22,282 nucleotides of DNA from Prorocentrum cordatum (Eukaryota > Sar > Dinophyceae > Prorocentrales > Prorocentraceae). Shown piece by piece: positions 9,421 through 18,183 of this stretch (position 1 is its first letter; every line of letters starts with the position of its first letter). The notes beneath the pieces were generated by a model. That model was not told the origin of the DNA. It saw nothing but the letters and a program-made list of their open reading frames with translations, and did no database searches. A program made the position numbers and the translations under genes. The DNA lies in the NCBI GenBank assembly GCA_963575745.1, contig CAUYUJ010015282.1, positions 1,484,651-1,506,932 on the forward strand, written 5' to 3'.

Positions 9421-9925
9421 CGCGGCCTGCATGTGCCTTTGCGGTGGCCGTTGATGGACCCCTGAAGTGGCGGGCTTGCGGCTGAACGAAATAAGGAGGG
9501 GTGGCTCCTCACCGAGGAGGCGGAGGCAGAGGAAGTGGTGAAGGTGCTTGCCTTGCTCGTTCTTGCATTGCCCCCCCTCTGCCCCTCACGCCATCTCCCG
9601 TCCTCCCCCCTCTCTTCCTTTCTTCGCCAGGCGGCTGGGCGCCACGGCCCGTAGCGTAAGTCCCCCTCTCTCTGCCTCTTCCTCCTCCGATCCTTATTCC
9701 GTGTCACTATATGCTCCCACTCTGCCACCTAGCCGGCCGATGGAGGCCCAATCCGCGTGGTCCCATCCCACCTGTCAAAAACCATGCAGAATCTGCGTTG
9801 TCCGTCTGACCATGGGCTTTGCGTCGTCCGTGTTGCAACATGCGCTGCAGGGGTGGGACTTGGCACACACCCTGCCGAAAAGGCCAACATGTCGCTTTCG
9901 CCTTGTCGCCGCGCTCATTCTTCTA
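9421..9925. other. No gene recognised
   Basis: Mixed sequence with a C/T-rich part at about 9570-9720. No supported gene. Confidence 0.45.
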
Positions 9926-10410
9926 GAGAGCTGACCTCCCGCTGTGGCGCGGCGAGCGTTTTTCGCTCGCATTTTCGCCGACGCGCGAGCGGGCGAATGC
10001 CGTTCTTGCTTTGGCGCGCGCAGATTTCGCCTGAAAGTGGCGTTCCCGCCTCGACGCGGCGCAGATTTGTCACTCGCCAATGTTTGGGGGCCCGCGCGAG
10101 TGGGCAATTTGTTGCCCTCGCCCAAGTTCCGTGCGCATTTGGGTCGCAAGTTCGATCCAGCGCGGGCGCGGCGCCGGGCTCGTTTGCCGAATCGCATGGA
10201 AGCGAAAGCGGCAGCGGGGCCGCGCGAGAGTGGGCGAAATGCGGACCTCGCCAAAACGCCGCGCAGATTGCGAGTGAAAGTGGCAATGCAATGCCAACAC
10301 GGCGCATGCTTCGTGTTTGCCACGCACATCGGAAGTTTTACCGCTCCCGCCCCAGCGCGGACCCTCTTCGCCAAGTCGTCGGAAGCGGGACCGCGCGCGA
10401 GCGCCTTCCG
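9926..10410 (+). repeat. GC-rich cryptic repeat related to the 7.3-kb family
   Basis: Recurrent blocks include cgcgcgag(c/t)gggc (near 9982, 10092 and 10220), gcgcagatt (near 10018, 10060 and 10262) and gttcttgct/gttcccgcc (10002, 10042). The combination of gttctcgcct-like and gcgccgcgcacattt-like blocks resembles the repeat at 7290-7720. Spacing is irregular. All frames are open because of GC content, and none has a recognisable domain. Confidence 0.55.
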
Positions 10411-10660
10411 CTAGCGAGGTGGGAGCGCGCTCCAATTCCAATACCAAGTTGTGCCAGAAGTGGTTCTTGTGTTGTACGATGGAGGGTGGGACTAGGCGGG
10501 GCCGTCTGACTCGCTGAACCGGGCTAGCTTGACTCCTAATCCTGCTCCTCCTGTTCCCCATTCTCCCCTCCTCCTGCCTCTCCTCATCCCTCCTCTTCTC
10601 CTCTAATCCCCCTGCTTCATCATCCCCCCTTCCCGCCCCCAAAACATATCTCATCGGTTG
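10411..10660. other. No gene recognised; C/T-rich
   Basis: Mixed, then pyrimidine-rich sequence (about 10535-10640) with no gene that can be supported. Confidence 0.4.
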
Positions 10661-10679
10661 GGCGCCCCCACTGGCTGTT

Positions 10680-11159
10680 GTGGCTGTCGCCCCGAATTTC
10701 GGTGGAGCGCATGGCAGCGGTGCTGCTGTGCTGGCTGGCGAGGGCAAGCGTCGGAAAACGCCCAGCGGCCAGTTTCGGGAGGCGCACTCAGGAGTGACCA
10801 CCGCGGCACTTGGAGACCCCCCCCCCGAGTTTGCCCTCGCTGCCTGCACAAGGTGCCCGACGGGCCTCTCGGAGGCCCGTGCGTTGCCCGCCGCCGCGGC
10901 GCAGGTTGGGGCCGCGGCCGTGTCGCCCGTGGCCGTGTCGCCCCTGAGCGTGCCGCCCATGGCCGTGTCGCCGGCGGCCGCGCCCGCAGCGCTGGCGTCG
11001 AGCGCCGCCCAGGCGCGGGCAGAGGGCCGCGGGGGGTGTCGGGAGAGAGCGGGGGCGGTGGCCGGGGCAGGCCAGCCCCAGCTGGGGGGGGCTGTGGTTC
11101 TTATCCAGTTGCGCTGCCGCGCGAGTCCGCCACCGCGCTCGGGCGCGGGGGGGGTGTAA
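10680..11159 (+). other. GC-rich open frame of uncertain status
   Basis: A 159-codon frame runs from an alternative-type start to a TAA near 11157. It reads AAAVSPVAVSPLSVPPMAVSP around 10900-10975, where a gccgtgtcgccc unit of about 15 bp repeats. Overlapping frames on both strands are also open, as expected at this GC content. It could be an exon of an Ala/Pro/Ser-rich protein or a CpG-rich non-coding block. I recognise no domain. Confidence 0.2.
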
Positions 11160-11361
11160 GGGGCATCGGGCGCCAGGAGCGATGTATTTGGGCACATCTT
11201 CTGCCGGGAAGGCCGGTGGCGCAGGGGCCTGGTCACAAGAGCGCATCTTGGGCTCGATACGTCGGGGGCAGCAGAATTCTTGCCAGCCCATCCAAAGACG
11301 ATGTCCAGAGGAGTTGCCTCGACCAGGGAAGTGGGCAGCACAAAGAGGAAGGGTCCCTCTG

Positions 11362-11935
11362 GAAGCGCTCTTGGAACACTCTTGGGCGCCTCTGGAGCCT
11401 CTTGGGGGTCTCTTGGGAGCCTCTTGGAGGCCTCTTGGGCGCCTCTTAGGGCCTCCTGGGCGCCTCTTGGGGCCCTCTTGAGGCGCTCTTGGGAGCCTTA
11501 GGAGAGCTCTTGGGGCCATCTTGGAAGATATCGATCAAAACAGATGGGAGCTCTAATTTCGACCCTCCTCGGGAGCCCCCCAAATCGCTTCTTGGGCCCC
11601 TCTTGGGGCGCTCTTGGAGCGATCTTGGGCGTTTTGGGGGCCGTCATGGGCCTCTCTTGGGCCCTCTTGGAGCTGTCTTGAGGCCTCGGAAGGCCATCGG
11701 AAGCGAAAAGGTGACAAGGCACAATTCATTGGTTCTTCTTTGGTGTTTGGAAGATTTTTGGCCTCTTGGCGGTCTCCTCGGGAGGCGCCGTGGCCACCTG
11801 GAGCCATCTCGGAGCGTTCTTGGGGCCTCTTGGAGCATCTTGGGAGCCATCTTGGGCTATCCTAGGCCATCTTGGAACTCATCTTGGGCTTTCAGAGGCC
11901 CTCCTGGAGCCATCTTGGGCCATCTCGGACGCTCC
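11362..11935 (+). repeat. 11-bp minisatellite (gcctcttggga type)
   Basis: Variants of gcctcttggga follow each other from about 11362 to 11525. After a non-repeat stretch (about 11527-11585) they resume, more degenerate, to about 11935. Three units make 33 nt, so every frame reads as an 11-residue repeat, such as LLGASWRPLGR on the plus strand and Pro/Arg/Glu-rich repeats on the minus strand. Confidence 0.85.
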
Positions 11936-12098
11936 AACGACCCGCGACCCCACCCCTCCAGGTCCAGGGGAGAGGGTGGAGGGGAGGGGTGAGCCCTTCC
12001 CCGAAGGGGAAGAAGGAGGTTGGAAGAGGCAGCTCTCTAGACCACGTACGCCCAGAGGGCTGGTGGGACTATTGCTTAGCAAGGAGCCGGAGGACCCG

Positions 12099-12099
<1 letters not shown>

Positions 12100-12166
<67 letters not shown>
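12100..12166 (+). repeat. (CA)n microsatellite
   Basis: About 33 uninterrupted CA dinucleotides. Confidence 0.97.
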
Positions 12167-12167
<1 letters not shown>

Positions 12168-12269
12168 GTTGCAAGCGCGGTGGCGGATACAAGGGGCACG
12201 CGTGCCAAGGATCATACAATGACGATGTGGGTCCATGGGAGATGGAGAAAACCAGGGATCGCGGGGGGA

Positions 12270-13282
12270 GCACACGGTCGGTCGGAATCGCCACGGTCGG
12301 TCGGAATAAGGGGAGGGGGGCGCAGGGGGGGAGCGGGGGGGGGGGGGGGCCCACGGTCGGTCGGAATAAGGGGAGGGGGGCGCAGGGGGGGAGGGGGGGG
12401 GAAGGGGGGGCGCAGGGGGGGAGCCCACGGTCGGTCGGAATAAGGGAGGGGGGCGCGGGGGGGGGGGGGGGGGGGGGGCACGGGTCGGAATAAGGGGGGG
12501 GGGGGCGCAGGGGGGGAGGGGGGGGGGGGGGGCACGGTCGGTCGGAATAAAGGGAAGGGGGCGCAGGGGGGGAGCGGGGGGTGGGCCCATGGTCGGTCGG
12601 AATAAGGGGAGGGGGGCACAGGGGAGGAACGGGGGGGAGGGCCCACGGTCGGTCGGAATAAGGGAGGGGGGCGCAAGGGGGGAACGGGGGGGTGGCCCAC
12701 GGTCGGTCGGAATAAGAGGAGGGGGGCGCAGGGGAGGAGCGGGGGGGGTGGCCCACGGTCGGTCGGAATAAGGGGACGGGGGCGCAAGGGAGGAGCGGGG
12801 GGGGGGCCCACGGTCAGTCGGAACAAGGGGAGGGGGCGCAGGGGAGGAGCGGGGGGGGTGGCCCACGGTCGGTCGGAATAAGGGGAGGGGGGCGCAGGGG
12901 AGGAACGGGGGGGGGTGGCCCACGGTCGGTCGGAATAAGGGGACGGGGGCGCAGGGGGGGAGCGGTGGGGGGGCCACGGTCGGTCAGAATAAGGGGAGAG
13001 GGGCGCAGAAGAGGAGCGGGGGGAGTGGCCCACGGTCGGGCGGAAGAAGGGGACGGGGGCGCAAGGGGGGAGCGGGGGGGGGCCCACGGTCGGTCGGAAT
13101 AAGCGGAGGGGGGCGCAAGGGGGGAGCGGAGGGGGTGGGGTCGGTCGGGGGCGCAGGGAGGGAGCGGGGGGGGTGGCCCACGGTCGGTCGGAATAATGGG
13201 AAGGGGGCGCAGGGGAGAAGCGGGGGGGGTGGCCCACGGTCGGTCGGAATAAGGGGAGGGGGGCGCAGGGGGGGAGGGGGAG
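12270..13282 (+). repeat. G-rich minisatellite, about 56-bp unit, about 18 copies
   Basis: The anchor cacggtcggtcggaataa is followed by a G-rich stretch of gggaggggggcgcag plus runs of 5-17 G. Anchors lie at about 12273, 12292, 12352, 12425, 12531, 12588, 12641, 12694, 12751, 12807, 12861, 12919, 12973, 13029, 13082, 13176 and 13232, with partial units at 12481 and 13137. Unit length varies mainly in the G runs. The minus strand is C-rich and reads PPLIPTDRGPPP in all frames, so the very long minus-strand frames are repeat products. The many runs of three or more G would allow G-quadruplexes on the plus strand. Confidence 0.95.
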
Positions 13283-13972
13283 GGGCCAGCACGACCACCA
13301 GCACGATCACCAGCACAACGGCCAGCAACACGACCGCGAGCACGACCACCACCACGACCACCAACACGACCACCAGCACCTCCAGCACGGCCAGCCACCA
13401 ACACGACCACCAGCAGAACCACCAGCACGACCACCAGCACGACCACCAGCACCTCCACCAGAACGGCCACCAACACGACCGCCAGCACGACCACCAGCAC
13501 AAGCACCGGCACGCCCAGCCACCAGCACGACCACCAGCACAACCACCAGCACGACCACCAGCACGATCACCAGCACGACCACCAGCACCTCCACCAGAAC
13601 GGCCACCAACACGACCGCCAGCACGACCACCAGCACAAGCACCAGCACGACCACCAGCACGACCACAGCAGCACGACCAGCCACCAGCACCTCCAGCACG
13701 GCCAGCCACCAGCACGACCAAGCACGACCACCAACACGACCACCAGCACCTCCAGCACGGCCAGCCACCAGCACGACCACCAGCACAACCACCAGCACGA
13801 CCACCAGCACGACCACCAGCACGATCACCAGCACCTCCACCAGAACGGCCACCAACACGACCGCCAGCACGATCACCAGCACAACCACCAACGCGACCAG
13901 CCACCAGCACGACCACCAGCACGATCACCAGCACAACGGCCGCCAGCACAACCACCAGCACGACCGCATTAT
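13283..13972 (+). repeat. CAGCACGAC(CAC) array with higher-order structure
   Basis: About 690 bp is composed of ccaccagcacga and related 9- or 12-bp units, all multiples of three. Larger blocks recur: the block beginning acctccaccagaacggcc starts at 13451, 13587 and 13833, and the block beginning acctccagcacggccagc starts at 13378, 13689 and 13748. No frame contains stops. The plus strand reads His/Gln/Asp-rich, Pro/Ala/Arg-rich or Ser/Thr-rich, and the minus strand Val/Leu-rich or Gly/Ala/Arg-rich. No gene is inferred. Confidence 0.95.
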
Positions 13973-13975
13973 GGG

Positions 13976-13995
13976 CACACGGTCGGTCGAAATAA
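13976..13995 (+). repeat. Detached unit of the G-rich minisatellite
   Basis: cacacggtcggtcgaaataa matches the anchor of the 12270-13282 array with one substitution. It lies on the far side of the CAGCACGAC array. Confidence 0.8.
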
Positions 13996-14099
13996 AGCAG
14001 TGCGAGATCACACCGGTAGGTATGATGATAAAGTGTTGTCTTGCGGAGCCCATCGGCTTCGACATAAATTGGGCCCTCCGCCTGTGCAACTGACAGAAG

Positions 14100-14475
14100 T
14101 CCCAAGTTTCAGGCTCATATGTTGGAAGAGCTTCAGGCGGCCAACCGATTCTAGAGATTGGCCATCCCATCCGCATTACGGATGCAGATATCGAGGCTTG
14201 GAGCCCTGAGCTGCGATGATATCCTCAAGCGAGAGCGCCACGCCCTCTGCTCCAAACTGCCACGAGTGAGCCCCAGGAAGCTGGCCCCGACCGTCGCAGT
14301 CGTCCGCCGTTGCGCTGGTGCCCTGCATGGCTGGTGTTCCGTGCGGTGGTGCCCCAGGAAGCTGGCACTGCTCGTCGCAGTGGGCCGTCGGGACGCCGAT
14401 GTGCCCTTGGCGTCGATGCCATATGTGCGTTGGTTGCCCGCCCTGGTGCTTCGAGAAAAGCACCTGCCACATCCG
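14100..14475 (+). pseudogene. Possible Cys-rich N-terminal region of the LINE, with an 81-bp duplication
   Basis: The block ccccaggaagctggc starts at 14271 and again at 14352, 81 bp (27 codons) apart. In the frame of the endonuclease N-terminus (position 2 modulo 3) the second copy reads PGSWHCSSQWAVG, then CPWRRCHMC and GCPPWCFEK. This W-x-C and C-x2-C spacing is reminiscent of small zinc fingers. The first copy reads PGSWPRPSQSSAV and has lost most cysteines. The frame stays open into the endonuclease region downstream. The link to the LINE is inferred from frame and position only. It could instead be an unrelated low-complexity exon. Confidence 0.25.
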
Positions 14476-14568
14476 ACATGGAGCGAGCGAGCCTCCCACC
14501 TCCCTCCCTCCTCTTCCTCCTCCACCTTCACCTTCACCTCCTCCTCATCCTCCTCCTCCTCCTCCTAG
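14476..14568 (+). repeat. CTC-rich microsatellite
   Basis: cctcccacctccctcc passes into TCCTCC and CACCTT repeats and ends in (CTC)n before a TAG in one frame. It sits between the Cys-rich segment and the endonuclease start. Confidence 0.85.
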
Positions 14569-14639
14569 TCGCCGCTTCTGCTTTGCGCAGCAAGCGATTG
14601 TTTCGGCCACTCACCTACCATGGGCGGCCCCACAAAATG

Positions 14640-15178
14640 CAACCATGTGTCCTAGGGGCTCCTGGCCAGCCGCGATGGCCCTGTCTGTCTTCTCGCTCAT
14701 GGTGTACAACCCTTTGCACGCGACCGGAGATAGATTATTGGACATCGTGGCCGAAGTACAGATCATTCATGTACTTGGTATTCCAGGCACGCAGAGAAAA
14801 GTCTCCGATTGACTGCCCGTATCAGATCCATGTTATGCAGAAAGGAGTATGCATCGAAGCTGGATGGAGCTCAGGAGGGTTCTCGAATCGTGGTGGGCAG
14901 CAGTGCTTCCCCCAGGCTGGCGGCAGCAGCACATGCGACGGGTTGAACTACCTCCCCCTCCACTCCAAGGGCGAGGCGTAGCTATTGATGCAGGGAAGAA
15001 CGGTCTCCGCTTGTTTTGTCATTGCTTTGTATTTCCTCCGCGACACAGTTCAGCGAATGCACTGAGGTAGTATTTTGCGTGCTGCAGAAAACTCTCGGAG
15101 TGGACCAAGGGCCTCCTGAAAAGTGTTTTCAATGATGGGACGGGGCTCAGCAGAGTGGAGAGACAATGGGAGGGGATG
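14640..15178 (+). pseudogene. LINE endonuclease (EEP/APE type), N-terminal part
   Basis: The frame at position 2 modulo 3 reads SLMVYNPLHATGDRLLDIVA and then HVLGIPGTQRK. This fits the first EEP strands, with the N of the opening motif and a QE-like position degenerated to TQ. It stops at 14812. The next segment, CPYQIHVMQKG and EAGWSSGGFSNRG, is in frame 0. The original frame then resumes as LQGRGVAIDAGKNGLRLFCH and VFPPRHSS. FNDGTGLSRVERQW at about 15128-15169 corresponds to the Asp/Asn catalytic loop. The protein would have nicked DNA in the nucleus. It is split from its C-terminal half by the element at 15179-15550. Assignment rests on motif order and agreement with the C-terminal half. 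Confidence 0.65.
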
Positions 15179-15180
15179 TA

Positions 15181-15208
15181 ACCCGAGTAAGCGATTAAGG
15201 ACCCCCCC
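15181..15208 (+). repeat. MITE left terminal inverted repeat
   Basis: 28 bp beginning ACCCGAG, pairing with 15521-15548 at 24 of 28 positions. Mismatches fall at positions 6, 7, 8 and 13. The C run continues to 15213. Confidence 0.85.
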
Positions 15209-15224
15209 CCCCCTCTCCGGTGAA

Positions 15225-15259
15225 AGGATAACGCACCCGGCACCCGGAAGCGTTATCCT
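15225..15259. repeat. Subterminal hairpin inside the MITE
   Basis: AGGATAACGC at 15225-15234 is perfectly complementary to GCGTTATCCT at 15250-15259, with a 15-base loop. The core gataacgc recurs near 15513 in the right half. Confidence 0.85.
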
Positions 15260-15520
15260 GGCACCAGGAGGGGGTGCACCAGATCGCACGGGTCCCACGG
15301 AGTCCCGCAGGTCTCGCAGGTCCCACAAGTTTCAAAGTGGTTCCCGTGTGAGGTCCCACAGGTCCCACGGGTTCTCATCACAATTCTAATTGGGATGCCA
15401 CCCGAGGCGGGGCGCTGGAATTATTTATTTTCTTTCCATTTGCGCGGTGCTAATAATATCGCTCGGCGAAAACCCCCCCAAATAATTATTTAATTACGGC
15501 GCGGTGCTAATGATAACGCC

Positions 15521-15548
15521 GGGGGGGTCCTTAATTGCTTCTCCGGGT
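15521..15548 (-). repeat. MITE right terminal inverted repeat
   Basis: Begins with seven G and ends CTCCGGGT, followed by TA. It is the complement of the left repeat. Confidence 0.85.
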
Positions 15549-15550
15549 TA

Positions 15551-15983
15551 GACGACGGCGGTGGGAAGGGTCAGGGCGAGGGAAAGCACGTAGGAGGAGC
15601 TGGTCAGAGATTCCGAGAGATCCTTGAAGAAGCCGACTTTTTTTTCGCTTGCTTCAGTGTCGCATTATGCATCAAACTTCTACGGTAGCAGTGGAGGTGG
15701 CACTATGGTAGACTACATCGGAATACCTCTGGCCTGGTGTGACTCAGTTGTACGCGTTGCCCCGGTCCACAAGCTAGGACGAAGACTGCGAGTTATCCCA
15801 CGCCGCAGTCCAAGAGATCATATCCCCGCGTTGGTCAGCGCCCGTACTTCGAGAAGAGGAGGAGGACATGAGGCCAGGGAAAGCAACAACCCCGATGTCA
15901 AAGAAAGACTGAAAGTGTCCTGGGGCCCAGACAAACTCACGCAGGGCCTCATGGGCGGTCCGATCAAGGAGAAGTTCGTCTGA
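15551..15983 (+). pseudogene. LINE endonuclease, C-terminal part
   Basis: After the MITE one frame reads GQRFREILEEAD up to an eight-T run (15638-15645). The sequence then continues one frame over as SLASVSHYASNFYGSSGGGT, VDYIGIPLAWC and PRDHIPALVS. VDYI (Asp at 15711) and DH (15816-15821) match the closing EEP motifs, in which the His is catalytic. The shift across the T run is what one extra T would cause. The frame then runs to a TGA at 15981-15983, which looks like a nonsense change because the same frame continues downstream. The catalytic His and both motif Asp residues are kept. Confidence 0.75.
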
Positions 15984-16790
15984 GAGGTGGAGGAGGAGTT
16001 GGAGGAGGTTTTGGAGCCAGCCCGATCCAATCTACTAGAAAGAGTGGATGAAGTACTTCGTAGGATCGGCTGCAGACTTTTTCAAAGACGAGGATCGGGG
16101 CGCGGCGAACCCGATCAACTTATTTAAGAGCGACTAGCTCTACTGGCTCGCAGACGAGTGCTGCGAGAGCCCCTGCACGACGCCAAGCATGATGAGTTTG
16201 AACGATACTGCGCACAGCTCGTAGAGCACACTAAGCGCTGCAAGTCGATCTTTCGACAGAGTCGCCAAGCCAGAGATGATCGGCTCAGGCCATTCGGGGC
16301 GCGCGGGGCGCCACAGATTCGCCATCGCACAAGTTCTCACGCATCAACTGGCTGGGGGGAGGCGTGGGCGGGCGACGAGGGACTTGAGGAAATTGAGCGG
16401 AGCATTACTTGCACAAGAGCAGTGGACGGCGGCATGGGAACAGCCAGGAGGGGAAGGAGGGATGCAAGCACGAGCGGCTGATTGGTCTGAGTGCTGCGGG
16501 CACCGGCAAGCCATTCGCGCCCGCGTCACGGACGCGCGATCGCCCGAAGACAGAGCAGCACGCGCGCGCCAGAGAACTCGTTTGGATCTCTTGCTGATCC
16601 AGAAGTATGTTGCCAGAGCTCCGAGGCGCGGGGGCGCGCTGTTTTGGGCCCTTCCGCTGGAGATATGGAGCGCGCGCGTCAACGGACCTCGCTCGCAGCC
16701 GGAAGCCATGAAGGAGGCGGGGGCCGGAGCAGATATTACGATCACGGAGGGATGCAATACGCAGCTGCCGTTGCATCGAGCACTCGCGTC
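15984..16790 (+). pseudogene. LINE linker between endonuclease and RT
   Basis: The endonuclease frame continues past TGA 15981 as EVEEELEEVLEPARSNLLER and VDEVLRRIGCRLFQRRG. It meets TAA at 16125-16127 and carries on as REPLHDAKHDEFERYCAQLV and EHTKRCKSIFRQSRQARDD. About 16330 the readable frame moves on by one: LSGALLAQEQWTAAWEQPGG, then RTRLDLLLIQKYVARAPRRG and ALFWALPLEIWSARVNGP. The composition is charged and helical, as is usual between the EN and RT domains of LINEs. No catalytic motif is expected here. Two stops in one continuous frame indicate decay. Confidence 0.6.
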
Positions 16791-16799
16791 GACTAGGCA

Positions 16800-17620
16800 T
16801 TGGGGGGTTGCCCCCGAGCTCTGGGGCATCAGCCGGGGTTCGCCATTCCGAAAGCCGCGGCCCCGGGGCCCAAGGGGGAACGCGCTGTCCATGAGCCCGA
16901 TCCAATAAGCAACGGATTCTTCGCAGGCGTTCTGCAGGTGGCCCCCATGTTCGCCCAGTCTGAATGTGATCGCGATTTTCTCCGGCACCGACGGCGCGAA
17001 AACGCCTTGGTTGCGCGTTTGCGCACAGGCTGGAGGCCAAATAAGGCGGGCTTCTTTTGGTGCGACTCCTTCAGGAAGATCTCTCTAGTGCATGTGCGCC
17101 GCCGTCGTGGCATGCGCTCGACTCATCATGCACATTCCTCGCTCAACCCGAAGATCGCAAGTTGCGTCGGCAAAGGTATCGCGCCCCAGGATGCATGTTC
17201 CCCTCGTGATCGGGCTCGTCTCGCGCGCATCCAGGCTGTGGAGCTTTGCAGGGGGGCCCGTTTGCAGCGGCCAGTTTTGTTCGCGCGTTTGAGCCACCCG
17301 TGGGTCGCTGGATCGAGAGATACCAGCGGGAGGACCCGGGGGGGCAGCAACTGTGGGCACATCTCCGCCCTGCCTTGGATCCAGCACGCATGCCTCGCAT
17401 CTTTCTTGGGCTGCAGCAATTCGCGGATGACCTGCTGAAGAAGATAATGATTGGCCGCGCATATGATGCACGGCGCTTCGGGCACCTCTTCGATCGTAAT
17501 GATGCGATTCTGGACTAGGAGCTGGCATCCGTCGGACTACGGCGCAACCGGCAGAAGCACGAGGCGACAGTGAGGAGTCCCGCTCGTTCCCGGCGAGATT
17601 CAGCTGCCCAAAGTTGCCAA
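16800..17620 (+). pseudogene. LINE reverse transcriptase core
   Basis: Frame 0 reads PKAAAPGPKGERAVHEPDPI, RRRENALVARLRTGW and then FFWCDSFRKIS, where Asp at 17064-17066 fits RT motif A. The frame at position 2 modulo 3 then gives GCGALQGGPFAAASFVRAFE from 17234, matching the motif B Q-G-x-P pattern, and LQQFADDLLKKIMI with FADD at 17420-17431, the motif C active-site aspartates. The reading ends NDAILD, then TAG at 17516, and goes on as ELASVGLRRNRQKHEATV in the same frame, so the TAG is a nonsense change. The region between motifs A and B is poorly conserved and frame-broken. The enzyme would copy the LINE RNA at the nicked target. Confidence 0.8.
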
Positions 17621-17639
17621 AGTTGCCGATGATGTTGGG

Positions 17640-18183
17640 TGCCCGGATGCGAGAATCTCGCCTGCCCAGTCCTTCGGTCCTGAGCCTCTGCGCAGGATGC
17701 AAGCGATGAAGACCGCCTTCTACCGCCTCGGAGGCTTCTGGTTTAAGCGAACAGTGCCAGTCAGATGGAAACGCTGCGTCCTGCTGCGCCGCATCGCGAG
17801 CGCTGCCAGGAGCGGAGGCATGCATTCCGAGCGCAGCCCAGATCAATGCCACCCAGCTTGCCATCGCGGCTTTAGCTCGCGAGGCCATGCGCGGGGAGGC
17901 GAGTTTGGGGGGCGAGGAGGGGGGCATTCGATCGACATCGTCGGCGGAGGTGTTGAGGTGGTGGAGGGCCGTTCCAGTATCGATTGAGCTTCGGTATCGT
18001 GGGCTTCGCTGGCTTCAAGCGCGCGTTCGACGACCCGAGGCCCGCCCGAAGTTTCTAGCTGCAGCATTCGGCGCCATGGCCTTTGAGAGGGAGGGAGTTT
18101 CTGATGAACAAGGACGCATTTGGGGGCCGGCTAGTCCGCGGGCCCTTCGAGTTCAGGATGACCCGCGCTATCTTGCTCAATGA
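17640..18183 (+). pseudogene. LINE RT thumb and C-terminal region
   Basis: Frame 0 reads RRMQAMKTAFYRLGGFWFKR and VPVRWKRCVLLRRIASAARS, a pattern typical of the segment after the RT core. Near 17815 the readable frame moves on by one, as ACIPSAAQINATQLAIAALA, EVLRWWRAVPVSIELRYRGL and RWLQARVRRPEARPKFLAAA, to a TGA at 18181. It is Arg- and Trp-rich and helical. The shift and the terminal stop are consistent with decay of a longer polyprotein. Confidence 0.65.

Larger units (their letters stand above)
15179..15550. mobile_element. MITE-like DNA transposon with TA flanks
   Basis: The element body is 15181-15548 (368 bp), with TA immediately outside each end. Its 28-bp terminal inverted repeats match at 24 of 28 positions, starting acccgagtaagcgattaagg on the left and, read from the right end inward, acccggagaagcaattaagg. 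Both are followed by a C run. It has no coding capacity. The interior holds a 10-bp hairpin, a short aggtcccac-type tandem stretch (about 15285-15372) and an AT-rich core. The TA flanks suggest mobilisation by a Tc1/mariner-like or other TA-targeting transposase, though other superfamilies are possible. It interrupts the LINE endonuclease and so inserted later. Confidence 0.85.

Noticed and set aside
10145-10165. tRNA-like B-box (agttcgatcc)
   Set aside because: The bases around it do not form a T-arm stem, and no A-box or acceptor stem was found.
12270-13282. CRISPR-like array (constant anchor with variable spacers)
   Set aside because: The spacers are G-run variants of one another rather than unique sequences, and the window looks eukaryotic.
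12069-14105. Minus-strand frames of 200-370 codons, Pro-rich or Val/Leu/Gly-rich
   Set aside because: They lie entirely within tandem arrays that are open in several frames. There is no non-repeat coding sequence to support them.
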